Shown here piece by piece: positions 41,802 through 51,242 of a stretch of 64,000 bases of DNA. The notes under the pieces are model-generated. The model was not told the origin of the DNA. It made no database searches and saw nothing but the letters and a program-made list of their open reading frames with translations. The stretch lies in contig JAQTYU010000007.1 in NCBI GenBank assembly GCA_028688145.1, forward strand, positions 96,824 through 160,823. Direction: 5' to 3'. Each line of letters opens with the position of its first letter. The first letter of the stretch is position 1. This DNA is from Thiotrichaceae bacterium (lineage in GTDB: Bacteria; Pseudomonadota; Gammaproteobacteria; Beggiatoales; Beggiatoaceae). The position numbers and the translations under genes were made by a program.

Positions 41802-42497
41802 TTACTTGGTTAAAGCTGAATGATCGACCACTAAACCAGGACCCATGGTGCTAGAAATGGTGACTTTCTGCATGTAAATACCTTTAGAGGTACTGGGTTT
41901 AGCTTTGTTTAAATCGGCTAATAAAGCTTGCAAGTTGCCACGTAAGGCTTCTGCATCAAAAGCGATTTTGCCCAAGGTGCAATGAATAATCCCTGCTTTA
42001 TCAGTACGGTAACGTACTTGACCGGCTTTAGCATTTCTCACAGCGGTTGCAACATCAGGAGTCACAGTGCCCACTTTAGGGTTAGGCATTAAACCACGAG
42101 GCCCCAAGATTTGACCTAATTGACCGACAATGCGCATCGCATCGGGAGAAGCAATCACCACGTCGAAATCCATGAAACCTGATTTCACTTGGGCGGCTAA
42201 ATCTTCAAAACCCACGATTTCAGCACCCGCAGCTTTAGCCGCTTCGGCTTGTGCGCCTTGGGTAAAGACCGCAACGCGAACATGTTTGCCCGTGCCGTTA
42301 GGTAATACGGTAGAACCGCGTACCACTTGGTCAGACTTACGAGGATCAACCCCTAAGTTGACGCTGACATCGATAGCTTCGATAAATTTAGCGGGGGGTA
42401 AAGATTTTAAAAGCTCAACGGCTTCGTCAAATACATAGACTTTGCCAGGTTGCAACTTAGATTGAATTAATTTTGCACGCTTCGATAACTTAGCCAT
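41802..42497 (-). CDS. rplA: Ribosomal protein L1
   Basis: Large-subunit L1 stalk protein that helps release deacylated tRNA and represses its own operon. The 231 residues show [43 protein letters not shown] and [14 protein letters not shown]. It starts on the last base of the rplK stop codon, giving tight coupling. Confidence 0.97.
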   Translation of the reverse strand: MAKLSKRAKLIQSKLQPGKVYVFDEAVELLKSLPPAKFIEAIDVSVNLGVDPRKSDQVVRGSTVLPNGTGKHVRVAVFTQGAQAEAAKAAGAEIVGFEDLAAQVKSGFMDFDVVIASPDAMRIVGQLGQILGPRGLMPNPKVGTVTPDVATAVRNAKAGQVRYRTDKAGIIHCTLGKIAFDAEALRGNLQALLADLNKAKPSTSKGIYMQKVTISSTMGPGLVVDHSALTK

Positions 42498-42928
42498 TAT
42501 ACACCCTCCGTTTCAATACCCATGCTACGTGCGCTGCCCGCAATAGTACGGACGGCAGCATCTAAGCTTGATGCAGTTAAGTCTGGCATTTTGGTGGTGG
42601 CAATTTGTTCTAATTGCTCACGGGTAACCTTGCCAACTTTATGAGTGTGAGGGGTTTTACTACCACTTTTGATCCCAGCGGCTTCTTTTAACAGGATAGA
42701 AGCAGGTGCGGTCTTGATAATAAAGGTAAAGCTACGGTCGCTGTAGGCGGTAATCACGACTGGCGTAGGAGTACCGGGTTTGAGGTGTTGGGTTTGTGCG
42801 TTGAATTGCTTCACAAACTCCATAATGTTCAAACCACGTTGACCTAACGCAGGGCCTACGGGGGGACTTGGGGTAGCTTGAGCTGCCTTTACTTGTAATT
42901 TGATGTATGCAACAACTTTCTTTGCCAC
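42497..42928 (-). CDS. rplK: Ribosomal protein L11
   Basis: Binds the GTPase-associated centre of 23S rRNA. The 143 residues begin [20 protein letters not shown] followed by the conserved [22 protein letters not shown], and end with the rRNA-binding domain ([16 protein letters not shown]). The Pro residues in the [10 protein letters not shown] region, the thiostrepton-site positions, are of the usual type. Confidence 0.97.
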   Translation of the reverse strand: MAKKVVAYIKLQVKAAQATPSPPVGPALGQRGLNIMEFVKQFNAQTQHLKPGTPTPVVITAYSDRSFTFIIKTAPASILLKEAAGIKSGSKTPHTHKVGKVTREQLEQIATTKMPDLTASSLDAAVRTIAGSARSMGIETEGV

Positions 42929-43030
42929 AATGATGCTCCTATGGGTAATAACGCCTTACGGCTCCCCAACTAAATAAAATGAAAAAACCACCCTTAGGAA
43001 ATCCCTAATGGTGCTTTTAGCGTGAACCAC

Positions 43031-43564
43031 TTATTCTTTTTCGACCTGCCCAAACTCTAATTCAACGGGGGTAGAACGCCCGAAGATTGAGACGGCGACA
43101 CGCAGACGATTCTTTTCATAATTGACTTCATCGACTACGCCATTAAAATCTTTGAAAGGTCCTTCATTGACGCGAACCACTTCCCCAATTTCAAATAGAA
43201 TTTTAGGACGTGGCTTATCAGCCCCTTCTTGAACCCGCAATAAGATTGCATCGGCTTCTTTTTCGGTAATCGGTGCGGGACGTTCTAAAGTGCCCCCAAT
43301 GAAACCCATCACACGCGGCACATTACGCACCAAGTGCCAAGAATCGCCGTTCATTTCCATCTGTACTAACACATAACCAGGATAAAGTTTGCGATCACTT
43401 TTGCGTTTTTGACCATCACGCATTTCGACCACTTCTTCTGTCGGCACAAGAATTTCACCAAAAAATTCTTGTAAACCACTGCGTTCGACGGCTTCAAGCA
43501 GAGAACGCATGACCGACTTTTCATAACCAGAATAGGCATGCACAACATACCAGCGCATTGCCAT
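43031..43564 (-). CDS. nusG: Transcription elongation factor NusG
   Basis: Binds RNA polymerase and Rho or S10. From the ATG at 43564 the protein is 177 residues, [20 protein letters not shown] being the typical NusG start with a GGGAG ribosome site; a longer upstream frame exists but does not fit the family. The NGN domain (residues 1-115) has [11 protein letters not shown], and the KOW domain has [20 protein letters not shown]. It follows secE by two bases. Confidence 0.96.
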   Translation of the reverse strand: MAMRWYVVHAYSGYEKSVMRSLLEAVERSGLQEFFGEILVPTEEVVEMRDGQKRKSDRKLYPGYVLVQMEMNGDSWHLVRNVPRVMGFIGGTLERPAPITEKEADAILLRVQEGADKPRPKILFEIGEVVRVNEGPFKDFNGVVDEVNYEKNRLRVAVSIFGRSTPVELEFGQVEKE

Positions 43565-43566
43565 TT

Positions 43567-43956
43567 CTAGCTCCCTTGACCTGTCAGTAAACGAACCAGC
43601 CAGAATAATAAGCTGTCTAACATCCAGATGAATAAGGCAACTAAAACCACCATCAAAGCAACAATGGCGGTAGTCTGCAAGGTTTCTTGACGGCTGGGCC
43701 AAACCACTTTACGAACTTCAATCTGCGCCTCGCGCAAGAAGTTCACGGTGTCACGACCCTTTTCAGTTTGCAGGGCGAAGAAAACAGACGCACCGACCAT
43801 ACCTAATAAAAACACCACTCGAACTAAGAGGGAATGTCCTGCAAAGGAATAAAAGGCAATCAAGCCGACAGCTAATAAAGCTAAGGCGATCAGCCATTTG
43901 GTAGAATCGGATTTTACACTTTCTGGTTTATCAGAGATGGGAGCATTTGTGCTCAT
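43567..43956 (-). CDS. secE: Preprotein translocase subunit SecE
   Basis: Essential SecYEG subunit. With the start at 43956 ([10 protein letters not shown]) it is 129 residues with three hydrophobic segments (about 26-42, 48-66 and 98-122), the gammaproteobacterial three-helix form. The conserved amphipathic helix and hinge ([21 protein letters not shown]) precede the last segment. The longer frame from 44103 runs through the tRNA-Trp gene and is rejected. Confidence 0.94.
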   Translation of the reverse strand: MSTNAPISDKPESVKSDSTKWLIALALLAVGLIAFYSFAGHSLLVRVVFLLGMVGASVFFALQTEKGRDTVNFLREAQIEVRKVVWPSRQETLQTTAIVALMVVLVALFIWMLDSLLFWLVRLLTGQGS

Positions 43957-43980
43957 AGTGACCTTGAACTGATGTGAAAT

Positions 43981-44055
43981 TGGCAGGCCAGGAGGGACTC
44001 GAACCCCCAACCACGGTTTTGGAGACCGTTGTTTTGCCATTGAAACTACTGGCCT
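43981..44055 (-). tRNA. tRNA-Trp (anticodon CCA)
   Basis: The acceptor arms AGGCCAG and CTGGCCT, the anticodon loop CTCCAAA and the T-loop GGTTCGAGTCC are all present, and the 3' CCA is encoded. It lies between tuf and secE, a placement known in several gammaproteobacteria. Confidence 0.95.
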
Positions 44056-44144
44056 AAAACTACAAAAAACGCTGTAACTACGTGCGTTGACGAAACAACA
44101 CAACTACTAAACCTACACGCTACACCAGTAGCGTGCAGAGAATT

Positions 44145-45335
44145 CTATTCAATAACTTTAGCAACAACCCCTGCACCAACGGTACGACCCCCTTCACGAA
44201 TTGCAAAGCGTAAGCCTTCATCCATTGCGATTGGGTTGATCAGTTTCACGGTGACTTTCACATTATCCCCAGGCACGACCATTTCAATGCCTTCAGGTAA
44301 GCTGACAGCACCCGTTACGTCGGTGGTGCGGAAATAAAATTGGGGACGGTAACCATCAAAGAATGGTGTGTGACGACCGCCTTCTTCTTTGCTTAACACA
44401 TACACTTCTGCTTCAAAGTGAGTATGAGGCTTGATAGAAGCAGGCTTTGCTAACACTTGACCGCGTTCTACGTCATCACGCTTAGTACCGCGCAATAACA
44501 CACCAACGTTGTCACCTGCTACACCTTCGTCTAACAACTTGCGGAACATTTCAACGCCCGTGCAAGTGGTTTTTACGGTGTCACGAATCCCGACGATTTC
44601 AACTTCTTCGCCGACTTTCACTCTGCCACGTTCAATACGACCCGTCACCACGGTACCACGACCAGAGATGGAGAATACGTCTTCAATCGGCATCAAGAAA
44701 GGACGTTCAATGTCACGTTCGGGTTCAGGAATATAGCTATCCATTTCTGCAATTAATTTGTAAATTGCAGGCACACCGATATCGCTGGTGTCACCTTCTA
44801 AAGCTTTCAGTGCAGAACCAACAACGACAGGCGTATCATCACCAGGGAATTTATAAGAACTTAACAGTTCACGAACTTCCATTTCCACCAGTTCTAATAA
44901 CTCAGCGTCGTCAACCATGTCTGCTTTATTCATGAAAACAACGATGTAAGGCACGCCCACTTGGCGAGCTAACAGGATGTGTTCACGAGTTTGAGGCATA
45001 GGACCATCAGCTGCGGAAACCACGAGAATTGCGCCGTCCATTTGAGCCGCACCGGTAATCATGTTCTTGACGTAGTCAGCATGTCCGGGGCAATCTACGT
45101 GCGCATAGTGACGGGTTTCAGATTCGTATTCAACGTGAGCGGTATTGATGGTAATGCCACGCGCTCTTTCTTCAGGTGCGTTATCGATTTGATCGTATGC
45201 TTTGACTTCGCCACCGAATTTTTCAGCCATGCACTTGGTCAGTGCGGCGGTTAAAGTCGTTTTGCCATGGTCAACGTGACCAATAGTGCCTACGTTTAAA
45301 TGAGGCTTGTTACGTTGAAATTTGGACTTAGACAT
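44145..45335 (-). CDS. tuf: Elongation factor Tu
   Basis: GTPase that brings aminoacyl-tRNA to the ribosome. The 396 residues show the P-loop GHVDHGKTT at about 19-27, the switch I region ([16 protein letters not shown]), [15 protein letters not shown], and NKADMVDD for base recognition. The C-terminal beta barrels ([20 protein letters not shown]) are intact. It is flanked by tRNA-Thr upstream and tRNA-Trp downstream, forming a mixed tRNA-tuf transcription unit. Confidence 0.98.
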   Translation of the reverse strand: MSKSKFQRNKPHLNVGTIGHVDHGKTTLTAALTKCMAEKFGGEVKAYDQIDNAPEERARGITINTAHVEYESETRHYAHVDCPGHADYVKNMITGAAQMDGAILVVSAADGPMPQTREHILLARQVGVPYIVVFMNKADMVDDAELLELVEMEVRELLSSYKFPGDDTPVVVGSALKALEGDTSDIGVPAIYKLIAEMDSYIPEPERDIERPFLMPIEDVFSISGRGTVVTGRIERGRVKVGEEVEIVGIRDTVKTTCTGVEMFRKLLDEGVAGDNVGVLLRGTKRDDVERGQVLAKPASIKPHTHFEAEVYVLSKEEGGRHTPFFDGYRPQFYFRTTDVTGAVSLPEGIEMVVPGDNVKVTVKLINPIAMDEGLRFAIREGGRTVGAGVVAKVIE

Positions 45336-45404
45336 TGCAACTATCCCTCTAACTGACTACACTGAAAGTTCCGTTAATTCACTACTAGGTGCTTTGAGAT
45401 ACTG

Positions 45405-45480
<76 letters not shown>

Positions 45481-45501
45481 ATTTAAACTTGTGTTACAGA
45501 A

Positions 45502-45575
45502 TGGAGCGGGTGGTGGGAATCGAACCCACGCTATCAGCTTGGAAGGCTGAAGTTCTACCATTGAACTACACCCGC
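45502..45575 (-). tRNA. tRNA-Gly (anticodon TCC)
   Basis: The acceptor GCGGGTG pairs with CACCCGC, the anticodon loop CTTCCAA gives TCC, the T-loop is GGTTCGATTCC, and CCA is encoded. Length 74. Confidence 0.95.
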
Positions 45576-45607
45576 CTTACTTTAGGTGTTCTGCAAACTT
45601 GAAATCG

Positions 45608-45692
45608 TGGTGGAGGGAGAAGGATTCGAACCTTCGAAGGCTGAGCCGTCAGATTTACAGTCTGATCCCTTTGACCGCTCGGGAATCCCTCC
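45608..45692 (-). tRNA. tRNA-Tyr (anticodon GTA)
   Basis: A long variable arm (class II) is present, with acceptor GGAGGGA pairing with TCCCTCC, anticodon stem-loop CAGACTGTAAATCTG, T-loop GGTTCGAATCC, and encoded CCA. Length 85. It is the first tRNA of the tRNA-tuf unit. Confidence 0.95.
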
Positions 45693-45739
45693 AAACTTAA
45701 GCTGTACATTATAGTGCGCTATTTTTTTTTGTCAAGGGT

Positions 45740-46219
45740 TTAGCACAGATTATTATCTTCAAAATAAGCCTTGATGATAACTGTGAGTTCTAGCAGTAAC
45801 TTATCGACAGCGTTCTCAACTTCTGGACTCAATGGACTTTGAAAAGTCACGAACTCAGGATTGATTTCAATGCCGTAAACTCGATTTTTATCAGGTGCAC
45901 ATTGTAAATTATTTGCAAGTGCCCAGATTTGCGAGATTACCACCCCATGACTGGATAATTTCGCTTTTGGCAATTCTGCAAGAGCTGCATCTTGCCAGCG
46001 GTGAATCATCCCTAAAGACAGTCCAGTATAAACGGCATCAATTAGAATTACCAGCTTTGCTTCTGAAATTAACCAAAATAATTGATTGGGTGATTCGCAA
46101 CGCAGACAGGAAACGGGATAATCAGCGGGTAAGCAAGCCGCTAAACGCCCGACTGTTACCCAACCTAACTGATCATCACCATAAGCAGAACCGATGCCAA
46201 TCACCCGCACTGTGTGCAT
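45740..46219 (-). CDS. [NiFe] hydrogenase maturation protease
   Basis: Endopeptidase that trims the C-terminus of the hydrogenase large subunit after nickel insertion. The 159 residues show the family start VRVIGIGSAYGDDQLGW, with the nickel-sensing Asp in GDDQ, and a second acid in VILIDAVYTG near residue 62. The His of LSSHGVVISQI near 91 fits the conserved position. It starts two bases after the large-subunit gene, whose product has a short tail after DPCISCATH to be removed. Confidence 0.88.
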   Translation of the reverse strand: MHTVRVIGIGSAYGDDQLGWVTVGRLAACLPADYPVSCLRCESPNQLFWLISEAKLVILIDAVYTGLSLGMIHRWQDAALAELPKAKLSSHGVVISQIWALANNLQCAPDKNRVYGIEINPEFVTFQSPLSPEVENAVDKLLLELTVIIKAYFEDNNLC

Positions 46220-46221
46220 GT

Positions 46222-47523
46222 TTAAACCTGAGTCACATTAAGTTTCAAGAAATGGGTGGCGCAAGAAATACAGGGATCATAATTGCGAATCACCGTTTCA
46301 GCCCGCACTCTCAAGGTTTCTGGTGGATTATCTAAACCCAATTGCTGCAAGGCAATGCGCAAATCTTCTTCAATCCTTGATTGATTTTGACTGGTGGGCG
46401 GCACAATGCGCGAGGCGGTCACTTGTCCTGTCGCATTGACTTCCCAACGATGCCATAACATGCCACGCGGAGCTTCCGAGCAACCAAAACCGATGCCTGC
46501 TTTCACTTTCACGGGCACGGAGGGATGGTCTGGCAGGTGATAATTTTTTAAAATCCGAATCGCTTCATGAAGCGCGTAATGCACCTCAACCGCCCGCGCC
46601 ACCATGCTGTCATACATATTGTTGCTGGGGAAAGTCACCCCGCCGCCGTTGGCATTGACCCGTGCTTTTACCGTCTCGGGCAATTGGGCAAAGTTTAAAT
46701 TCAGCCGTGCCAAAGGACCGAGCAAATAGGGTTTTCCCTGCAAATGGCTGTGCAGGGCGGTGGAATGCGGCACATGGAACTCTTGAAAATAATCATCATA
46801 TTCCTGAATCGGAATATCTAAGCCCGCACTAGAAATCAAACGTCCCTCATTCATCGGATATTCATCAGGATGATGCAGGGCAACGCTGGTGAAATTCTGC
46901 GGATGAATCGGCAGTTTTAACGTCGTGGTCCACGTCACCAACTTTTCAGCAATCGGTAACGCAGCTTCCAATTTCCCTAATAATTCCGCCACTTGTTGCA
47001 AGCTGGGTGCACGGTGAAATCCACCAACTTTCACCCCAACAGGATGTACAGAGCGTCCGCCCAATACTTTCACAATACTGTTACCGATTTCTTGCAGATA
47101 CATTCCACGGCGCACAATTTCAGGATAATCTTTTGCCATTTCAGGTGCGCTGTTATAACCCAAAAAATCAGGGGCAGCGAGCAGATGGATATGTAAATTA
47201 TGACTTTCTAGCCATTCGCCACAATACAACAGGCGGCGCAGGTCACGAATCCACGGGGTGAGTTTTAGCTCGAAAATTTCTTCAAACGCGTGCACTGCAC
47301 TCATTTGATAGGCAACGGGACAAATTCCGCAAATTCGCGCAACTAAATCAGGGACTTCGGAGTAATCACGCCCTTCGACAAACTTTTCAAAAAAACGTGG
47401 CGGTTCAAAAATCCGCAAGTGTAGCGTTTCAATTTCGCCATTGTGAATGGTCAAATCTAACGCGCCTTCGCCTTCAACCCGTGCCAATACGGGAACATTA
47501 ATGGAAACAGTTTGTTGAGACAT
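46222..47523 (-). CDS. [NiFe] hydrogenase large (alpha) subunit, group 3b-like
   Basis: Holds the Ni-Fe active site. The four metal cysteines are in RICGIC near residue 65 and DPCISC near the C-terminus, followed by ATH and a nine-residue tail cut off by the protease. The 433-residue size and motifs such as EGEGALDLTI, GGRSVHPVGVKVGGFHRAP and GFGCSEAPRGMLWHRWEV match cytoplasmic NAD(P)-linked sulfhydrogenases (HydA/ShyA). It lies between the small subunit and the protease. No FAD or electron-transfer subunit genes adjoin it. Group assignment is from recalled motif similarity. Confidence 0.9.
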   Translation of the reverse strand: MSQQTVSINVPVLARVEGEGALDLTIHNGEIETLHLRIFEPPRFFEKFVEGRDYSEVPDLVARICGICPVAYQMSAVHAFEEIFELKLTPWIRDLRRLLYCGEWLESHNLHIHLLAAPDFLGYNSAPEMAKDYPEIVRRGMYLQEIGNSIVKVLGGRSVHPVGVKVGGFHRAPSLQQVAELLGKLEAALPIAEKLVTWTTTLKLPIHPQNFTSVALHHPDEYPMNEGRLISSAGLDIPIQEYDDYFQEFHVPHSTALHSHLQGKPYLLGPLARLNLNFAQLPETVKARVNANGGGVTFPSNNMYDSMVARAVEVHYALHEAIRILKNYHLPDHPSVPVKVKAGIGFGCSEAPRGMLWHRWEVNATGQVTASRIVPPTSQNQSRIEEDLRIALQQLGLDNPPETLRVRAETVIRNYDPCISCATHFLKLNVTQV

Positions 47524-47526
47524 TAT

Positions 47527-48315
47527 TTACTTTCCTCCTAAAAGCTGTTTTCCAACCTCAGCAAAAGCGGGGGCGGCATTATTGATAAATAAGAAACGAC
47601 GCGCAACGGCATCTCTGGGCAAGCCTAAACCTTCCAAACGATGCGCTAATGCTGCCGTATTTGAGGCTTCCGCAGGTCCATAACAGGCATAACAATCGCG
47701 TCCAAAACTTGGGCACAACGCGCCGCATCCTGTGCGTGTCACCGCGCCCATGCACAGTGATCCTTTGGTGATTAACGTGCAAATGGTTTGTTGACGTTTA
47801 CATTCAAGGCACACTTTATCGTGGTCTTGCACGGGGGCAACCCCAAATAATAAAGCGCGAATCGCAGCTAAAACTTGATGGCTGGTAACTGGGCAGCCCC
47901 ACAATTCCAAATCGACGCGCACATGTTGAGAAATCGGTGTCACCGTCGGCAAATGACTAAGATATTCAGGTTTGGCATAAATGCTGGCAGCCCATTCATG
48001 AACATTATTTAAATTGCGTAAGGCTTGTACCCCGCCTGCGGTGGCACATGCGCCAATGGTGATTAAATAACGGCTGTTACGGCGCACGTTTTGAATGCGT
48101 TCTTGTTCATCAGGAGTGGAAATACTGCCTTCAACAAAAGCAATATCGACTTGGGCATGTTCATTAATCGCGCCCGCTTCGACAAAATGTTGTACGTCAA
48201 TCAGTTCCATAACATCTAATAAACCCTCGCCCAAATTTAAAAAGGCAAGCTGGCAGCCATCGCAAGAACTGAATTTATGCACGGCAACGCTGGGTTTTTG
48301 TATCGCTTTAATCAT
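47527..48315 (-). CDS. [NiFe] hydrogenase small (delta) subunit, group 3b-like
   Basis: Iron-sulfur subunit carrying electrons from the Ni-Fe site. The 262 residues include SSCDGCQLAFLNLGEG (proximal-cluster cysteines), TIGACATAGGVQALRN, WGCPVT, and two further cysteine groups: VCLECKRQQTICTLI and CGALCPSFGRDCYACYG. These resemble HydD/ShyD of sulfhydrogenases. There is no twin-arginine signal, so the enzyme is cytoplasmic. It is the first gene of a three-gene operon with a CCTCC-type ribosome site upstream. The usual beta and gamma genes are not next to it. Confidence 0.9.
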   Translation of the reverse strand: MIKAIQKPSVAVHKFSSCDGCQLAFLNLGEGLLDVMELIDVQHFVEAGAINEHAQVDIAFVEGSISTPDEQERIQNVRRNSRYLITIGACATAGGVQALRNLNNVHEWAASIYAKPEYLSHLPTVTPISQHVRVDLELWGCPVTSHQVLAAIRALLFGVAPVQDHDKVCLECKRQQTICTLITKGSLCMGAVTRTGCGALCPSFGRDCYACYGPAEASNTAALAHRLEGLGLPRDAVARRFLFINNAAPAFAEVGKQLLGGK

Positions 48316-48685
48316 TAAATCCTCCTTTGGTAGGTTACAAGCTCTGTTATCGATTCACCTGTGCTGTAATCCTTGGATAAAGTATAATCACTTTAGCAAC
48401 AAAATATGTAAAAACCTTTGACAGCTTGCTTTTTATCGGGATAATTCATCTTGCATTGATACGCCAAAATTCATTCACTTTAGGCTGTAAAATCCTACCG
48501 TACACACTGGACAGACTTCCATCACAATAGTTAAGCCTGCACACTTCAAAATACGTCAGTGACAAATTTGAAAGCTGGTGAACAGCTATTGGTAAGGCTA
48601 ACGCAGAATTAGTGAGCAGGGGAGCAGATTCTTAAGCAAATAATCATGTCATTCTTCAAGGACATCCATAAAACGTGACATTGCA
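48316..48685. promoter_or_regulatory. Divergent promoter region, hydrogenase and response-regulator genes
   Basis: This 370-bp gap has no gene. A possible sigma70 promoter on the plus strand is TTGACA at 48418 with TAATTC 18 bases later, some 240 bp before the response-regulator start. The hydrogenase side holds only a clear ribosome site. No riboswitch or sigma54 site was recognised. Confidence 0.3.
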
Positions 48686-50053
48686 ATGACACCTATTAGA
48701 CCTACTGAAAAAGTCAATCGCATCATGATAGTCGATCGCTCAGAAGTGGCGCGTTCGATTATTTCGCATATTCTACAAAAAGAAATGCAAGATGCTTATA
48801 TCGTCACCTGCGAGAGCGCGGAAGATGCGTTGGAACATTTGCAACGCGAAAAATTTGACTTAATTACCACCTCCTTATTTCTCTCCAAAAATCCCAACGA
48901 ATTAGATGGGCTGGATTTGTGCCATAAAATCCGTGCCAGTGAAAAACAACATTTAACCCCCGTGATTGTGGTTTCCAGCGATGCTGACAGCCGTTTGCTG
49001 CGTGAAGGTTTTTCGGCGGGTGTCACCGATTATTTTAATAAATCTTTAGGTTATAAACGTTTAGTCGAATTTATCAAAGATGTTTCACAGCGTCATGCAG
49101 GGCTAGTGGGTCGGATTTTATATGTCGAAGACAGTCCCGTGACCGCACAGTCCACCCAAACGGTGATGGAACGCCACGGCTTGCATGTCACTCATGTTTC
49201 CAGTGCAGAAGAGGCGTTTAATTGCCTGAAAAATACCAGCAATGATGTGAATAATTGTGCGGAAAATGAAGGTTTCGACATCATCATCACCGACTTTTTC
49301 CTTGAAGGGCAGATGACAGGCGGTGATTTACTGTATGCCATTCGCACCCAGTTGCATTATTCGCGGCAAGAAATGCCCGTCTTGGTCATCACGGTCGAAG
49401 ATAATAAAAATTGTCAGGCAGAAATTTTTCACGCAGGGGCGAATGATTTTGTCACCAAGCCTGTGATTGAGGAAGTATTAATTGCACGGATTAAATCTTT
49501 ATTGCTGGTTAAGCATCAATACAATGTGTTGAAACGTTTTTCTCGAGAAATGCACCGCCTTGCTACCACAGATGGACTGACAGGCGTGCGCAACAAGCAA
49601 TTCTTACTGGAAGAAAGTGAAACCTTTATCACCCGCAGCCCGCATGTGTGCTTGTTGATGATTGATATTGACCATTTTGAAATTATTAATGCAATGCAAG
49701 GTTATGTAGTCGGGGATCACATCTTGTTCCATGTTGGCAACTTGATGAACCAGTTCTTTGCTGATAAAAATGCAATTGCGTCGCGTTTTGTGGGCAAACG
49801 TTTTGCCGTATTATTAGGCGAATGTCCCTTAGACAAGGGCAAGAGCATTGCTGAAGAATTCCGTCAACAAATTATGCAGCTTAAACCCGATGGCGTGGAT
49901 ATTACCATCAGCGTTGGGCTAACGGCGGGTGACAATCGCTCCAATCTGGAAACGATGCTCACCGAGGCCGATAGTGCTTTGCATAATGCACAAATTCAAG
50001 GTTATAACCGTACCAGTCTCAGCATTACTTGCAAGGATGAGTCGCTGACTTAA
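48686..50053 (+). CDS. Dual-receiver response regulator with degenerate GGDEF domain
   Basis: Soluble, 455 residues. Receiver 1 (about 10-130) lacks the phospho-Asp: the expected position reads Ser in DLITTSLFLS. Receiver 2 (about 142-275) is intact, with EDSPVTA, the Asp in IIITDFFLEG and the Lys in DFVTKPV. The GGDEF domain (about 300-445) has the substrate Asp region MIDIDHFEIINAMQG, but the signature reads VGKRF in RFVGKRFAVLL, so cyclase activity is very unlikely. It may bind a partner or nucleotide instead. It is monocistronic, followed by a hairpin. Confidence 0.88.
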   Translation: MTPIRPTEKVNRIMIVDRSEVARSIISHILQKEMQDAYIVTCESAEDALEHLQREKFDLITTSLFLSKNPNELDGLDLCHKIRASEKQHLTPVIVVSSDADSRLLREGFSAGVTDYFNKSLGYKRLVEFIKDVSQRHAGLVGRILYVEDSPVTAQSTQTVMERHGLHVTHVSSAEEAFNCLKNTSNDVNNCAENEGFDIIITDFFLEGQMTGGDLLYAIRTQLHYSRQEMPVLVITVEDNKNCQAEIFHAGANDFVTKPVIEEVLIARIKSLLLVKHQYNVLKRFSREMHRLATTDGLTGVRNKQFLLEESETFITRSPHVCLLMIDIDHFEIINAMQGYVVGDHILFHVGNLMNQFFADKNAIASRFVGKRFAVLLGECPLDKGKSIAEEFRQQIMQLKPDGVDITISVGLTAGDNRSNLETMLTEADSALHNAQIQGYNRTSLSITCKDESLT

Positions 50054-50061
50054 GTCAGCAT

Positions 50062-50086
50062 CTAGCAGGTTTTGAACACCTGCTAG
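50062..50086 (+). terminator. Terminator-like hairpin
   Basis: A perfect 9-bp stem CTAGCAGGT with ACCTGCTAG and a seven-base loop lies nine bases past the response-regulator stop. The same core occurs in the hairpin at 57496, so it may be a recurrent terminator type here. Confidence 0.6.
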
Positions 50087-50099
50087 TGCTTGTTATCAA

Positions 50100-50190
50100 A
50101 ATGATATGAAAGCGCTTCAATGAGCAAGCGATTATCTTCAGCAGTTTCCCTTTGTGTCTTGGAAAGCATAACTATGAATAATTCTCTATT
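50100..50190 (-). pseudogene. Decayed IS5/IS427-type transposase 5' fragment
   Basis: On the minus strand a short frame encodes EDNRLLIEALSYHF, matching KDNRLFIEAVLYRY of the truncated transposase at 9433. The GTCTCACAA before its start also matches the sequence upstream of that gene. The regions on either side are missing or scrambled. Confidence 0.55.
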
Positions 50191-50281
50191 CATTGTGAGA
50201 CGTTATTCGCCATTCTTTAAAATATCCTTCTGCATTTGATAATATACCCTAACGACAAGCTTATTATTTCATTACGAAACT

Positions 50282-50733
50282 TATAGAACCAATCTCGCCA
50301 GTCTTCAAAGCAAGGGCTTTTGTTTTTACAAAGCCACCCATGGTATTAAAAGACACTTAGCGATGGATAGTTTAGGCTTTCCCTTGTTCACGCACTGTAC
50401 AAAAACCAATATCAGCGATGACGTAGGTTTGATTGAGATGTTCAAGCAGAATCTCGATTATTTCAGGGACAAACCGCTAAAGAATTAGAGAAGTTTTACC
50501 CTGAAATCAGGGATAAACTCCAATTTGAGCTATCAGCTAAACCCTGTAAAACAGGTTTTGTGCCAGTTAAGGCAAGGTGGGTAGTCGAACGTTCCAATGC
50601 TTGGGTAGAGAGATGTAAGTCGTTAGTTAAGAACTTTGAGCGCAGTCTTGAGAACGCTAATACCAAACTGTGCTTTATCAGGCTTATCATTAAACAACTC
50701 GCTTCTCTTTAATGATTCCAAATCGGTTCTATA
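50282..50733 (+). mobile_element. Deleted IS5-type element, C-terminal part of transposase
   Basis: The left end TATAGAACCAATCTC is a decayed TIR, and the right end CAAATCGGTTCTATA is perfect. After a large internal deletion the frame runs KGFCFYKATHGIKRHLAMDS and then FTHCTKTNISDDVGLIEMFKQ, with later frameshifts, to the ERSNAWVERCKSLVKNFE C-terminus. About 130 bp are identical to the element at 16881. It cannot encode active transposase. Confidence 0.75.
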
Positions 50734-50738
50734 AACTT

Positions 50739-51160
50739 TCTGGTTGCAGCTCAGAAAAGCTATAGCTGCCTTGAGGCAAGTCGAGTACAACACTAGATAA
50801 ACCCTATGCCCAGAAAATCCCCTTGGTCTATCGACATGGTCTGGAAAACATCACGACATTGTCAAAGGCATTAATCTCCTAACGCTGTTATGGACGGATG
50901 GAGATAAACATGTTCCATGCGAGCATCGTATCTACGATAAAGCCCATGATAACTTAAGCAAGAATGACCACTTTGCAGCCTTAGTCAAATCTAACGTAAT
51001 CACATTGCAATGGCTCTGCGGGCTTTCCTGTGCTTAAAAAACTATAGTTACACCACACAGGTGACAGTTGGTTTGAAGCTAAAATGCAGATTATATGTGA
51101 TGCCATTAGACACTATCTTGTCTCTCCAAGATACAACCTAGTTTCAACTGCGTAACTCCT
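50739..51160 (+). mobile_element. DDE transposase remnant with one terminal repeat
   Basis: The left part (GGTTGCAGCTCAGAAAAGCT onward) is nearly identical to the sequence at the right edge of the window. Translated pieces such as GKHHDIVKGINLLTLLWTDG and HRIYDKAHDNLSKNDHFAAL match the catalytic region of an IS4/IS701-like DDE transposase, in a broken frame. The right end TTCAACTGCGTAACTCCT is the inverse of the end at 63875. The left end is lost where the IS5-type copy lies. Confidence 0.65.
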
Positions 51161-51190
51161 AAAGATAAAGAAAATAGCGTTTTTAGTTTT

Positions 51191-51221
51191 TAGCCCCCGT
51201 TAGGGGGTTGGGGGCGTAGTT
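51191..51221. repeat. Half copy of the dispersed inverted repeat
   Basis: AGCCCCCGTTAGGGGGTTGG followed by GGGCGTAGTT matches one arm of the family at 6727-6853. It lies between the IS remnant and the stop codon of the hybrid kinase gene. Confidence 0.6.
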
Positions 51222-51242
51222 AATGAATATTGCAGGCTTGCT

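Noticed and set aside
43565..43702. N-terminal extension of the nusG frame
   Set aside because: It overlaps secE; NusG begins at MAMRWYVV with a good ribosome site.
43957..44103. N-terminal extension of the secE frame
   Set aside because: It runs through the tRNA-Trp gene, and the family begins at [10 protein letters not shown].
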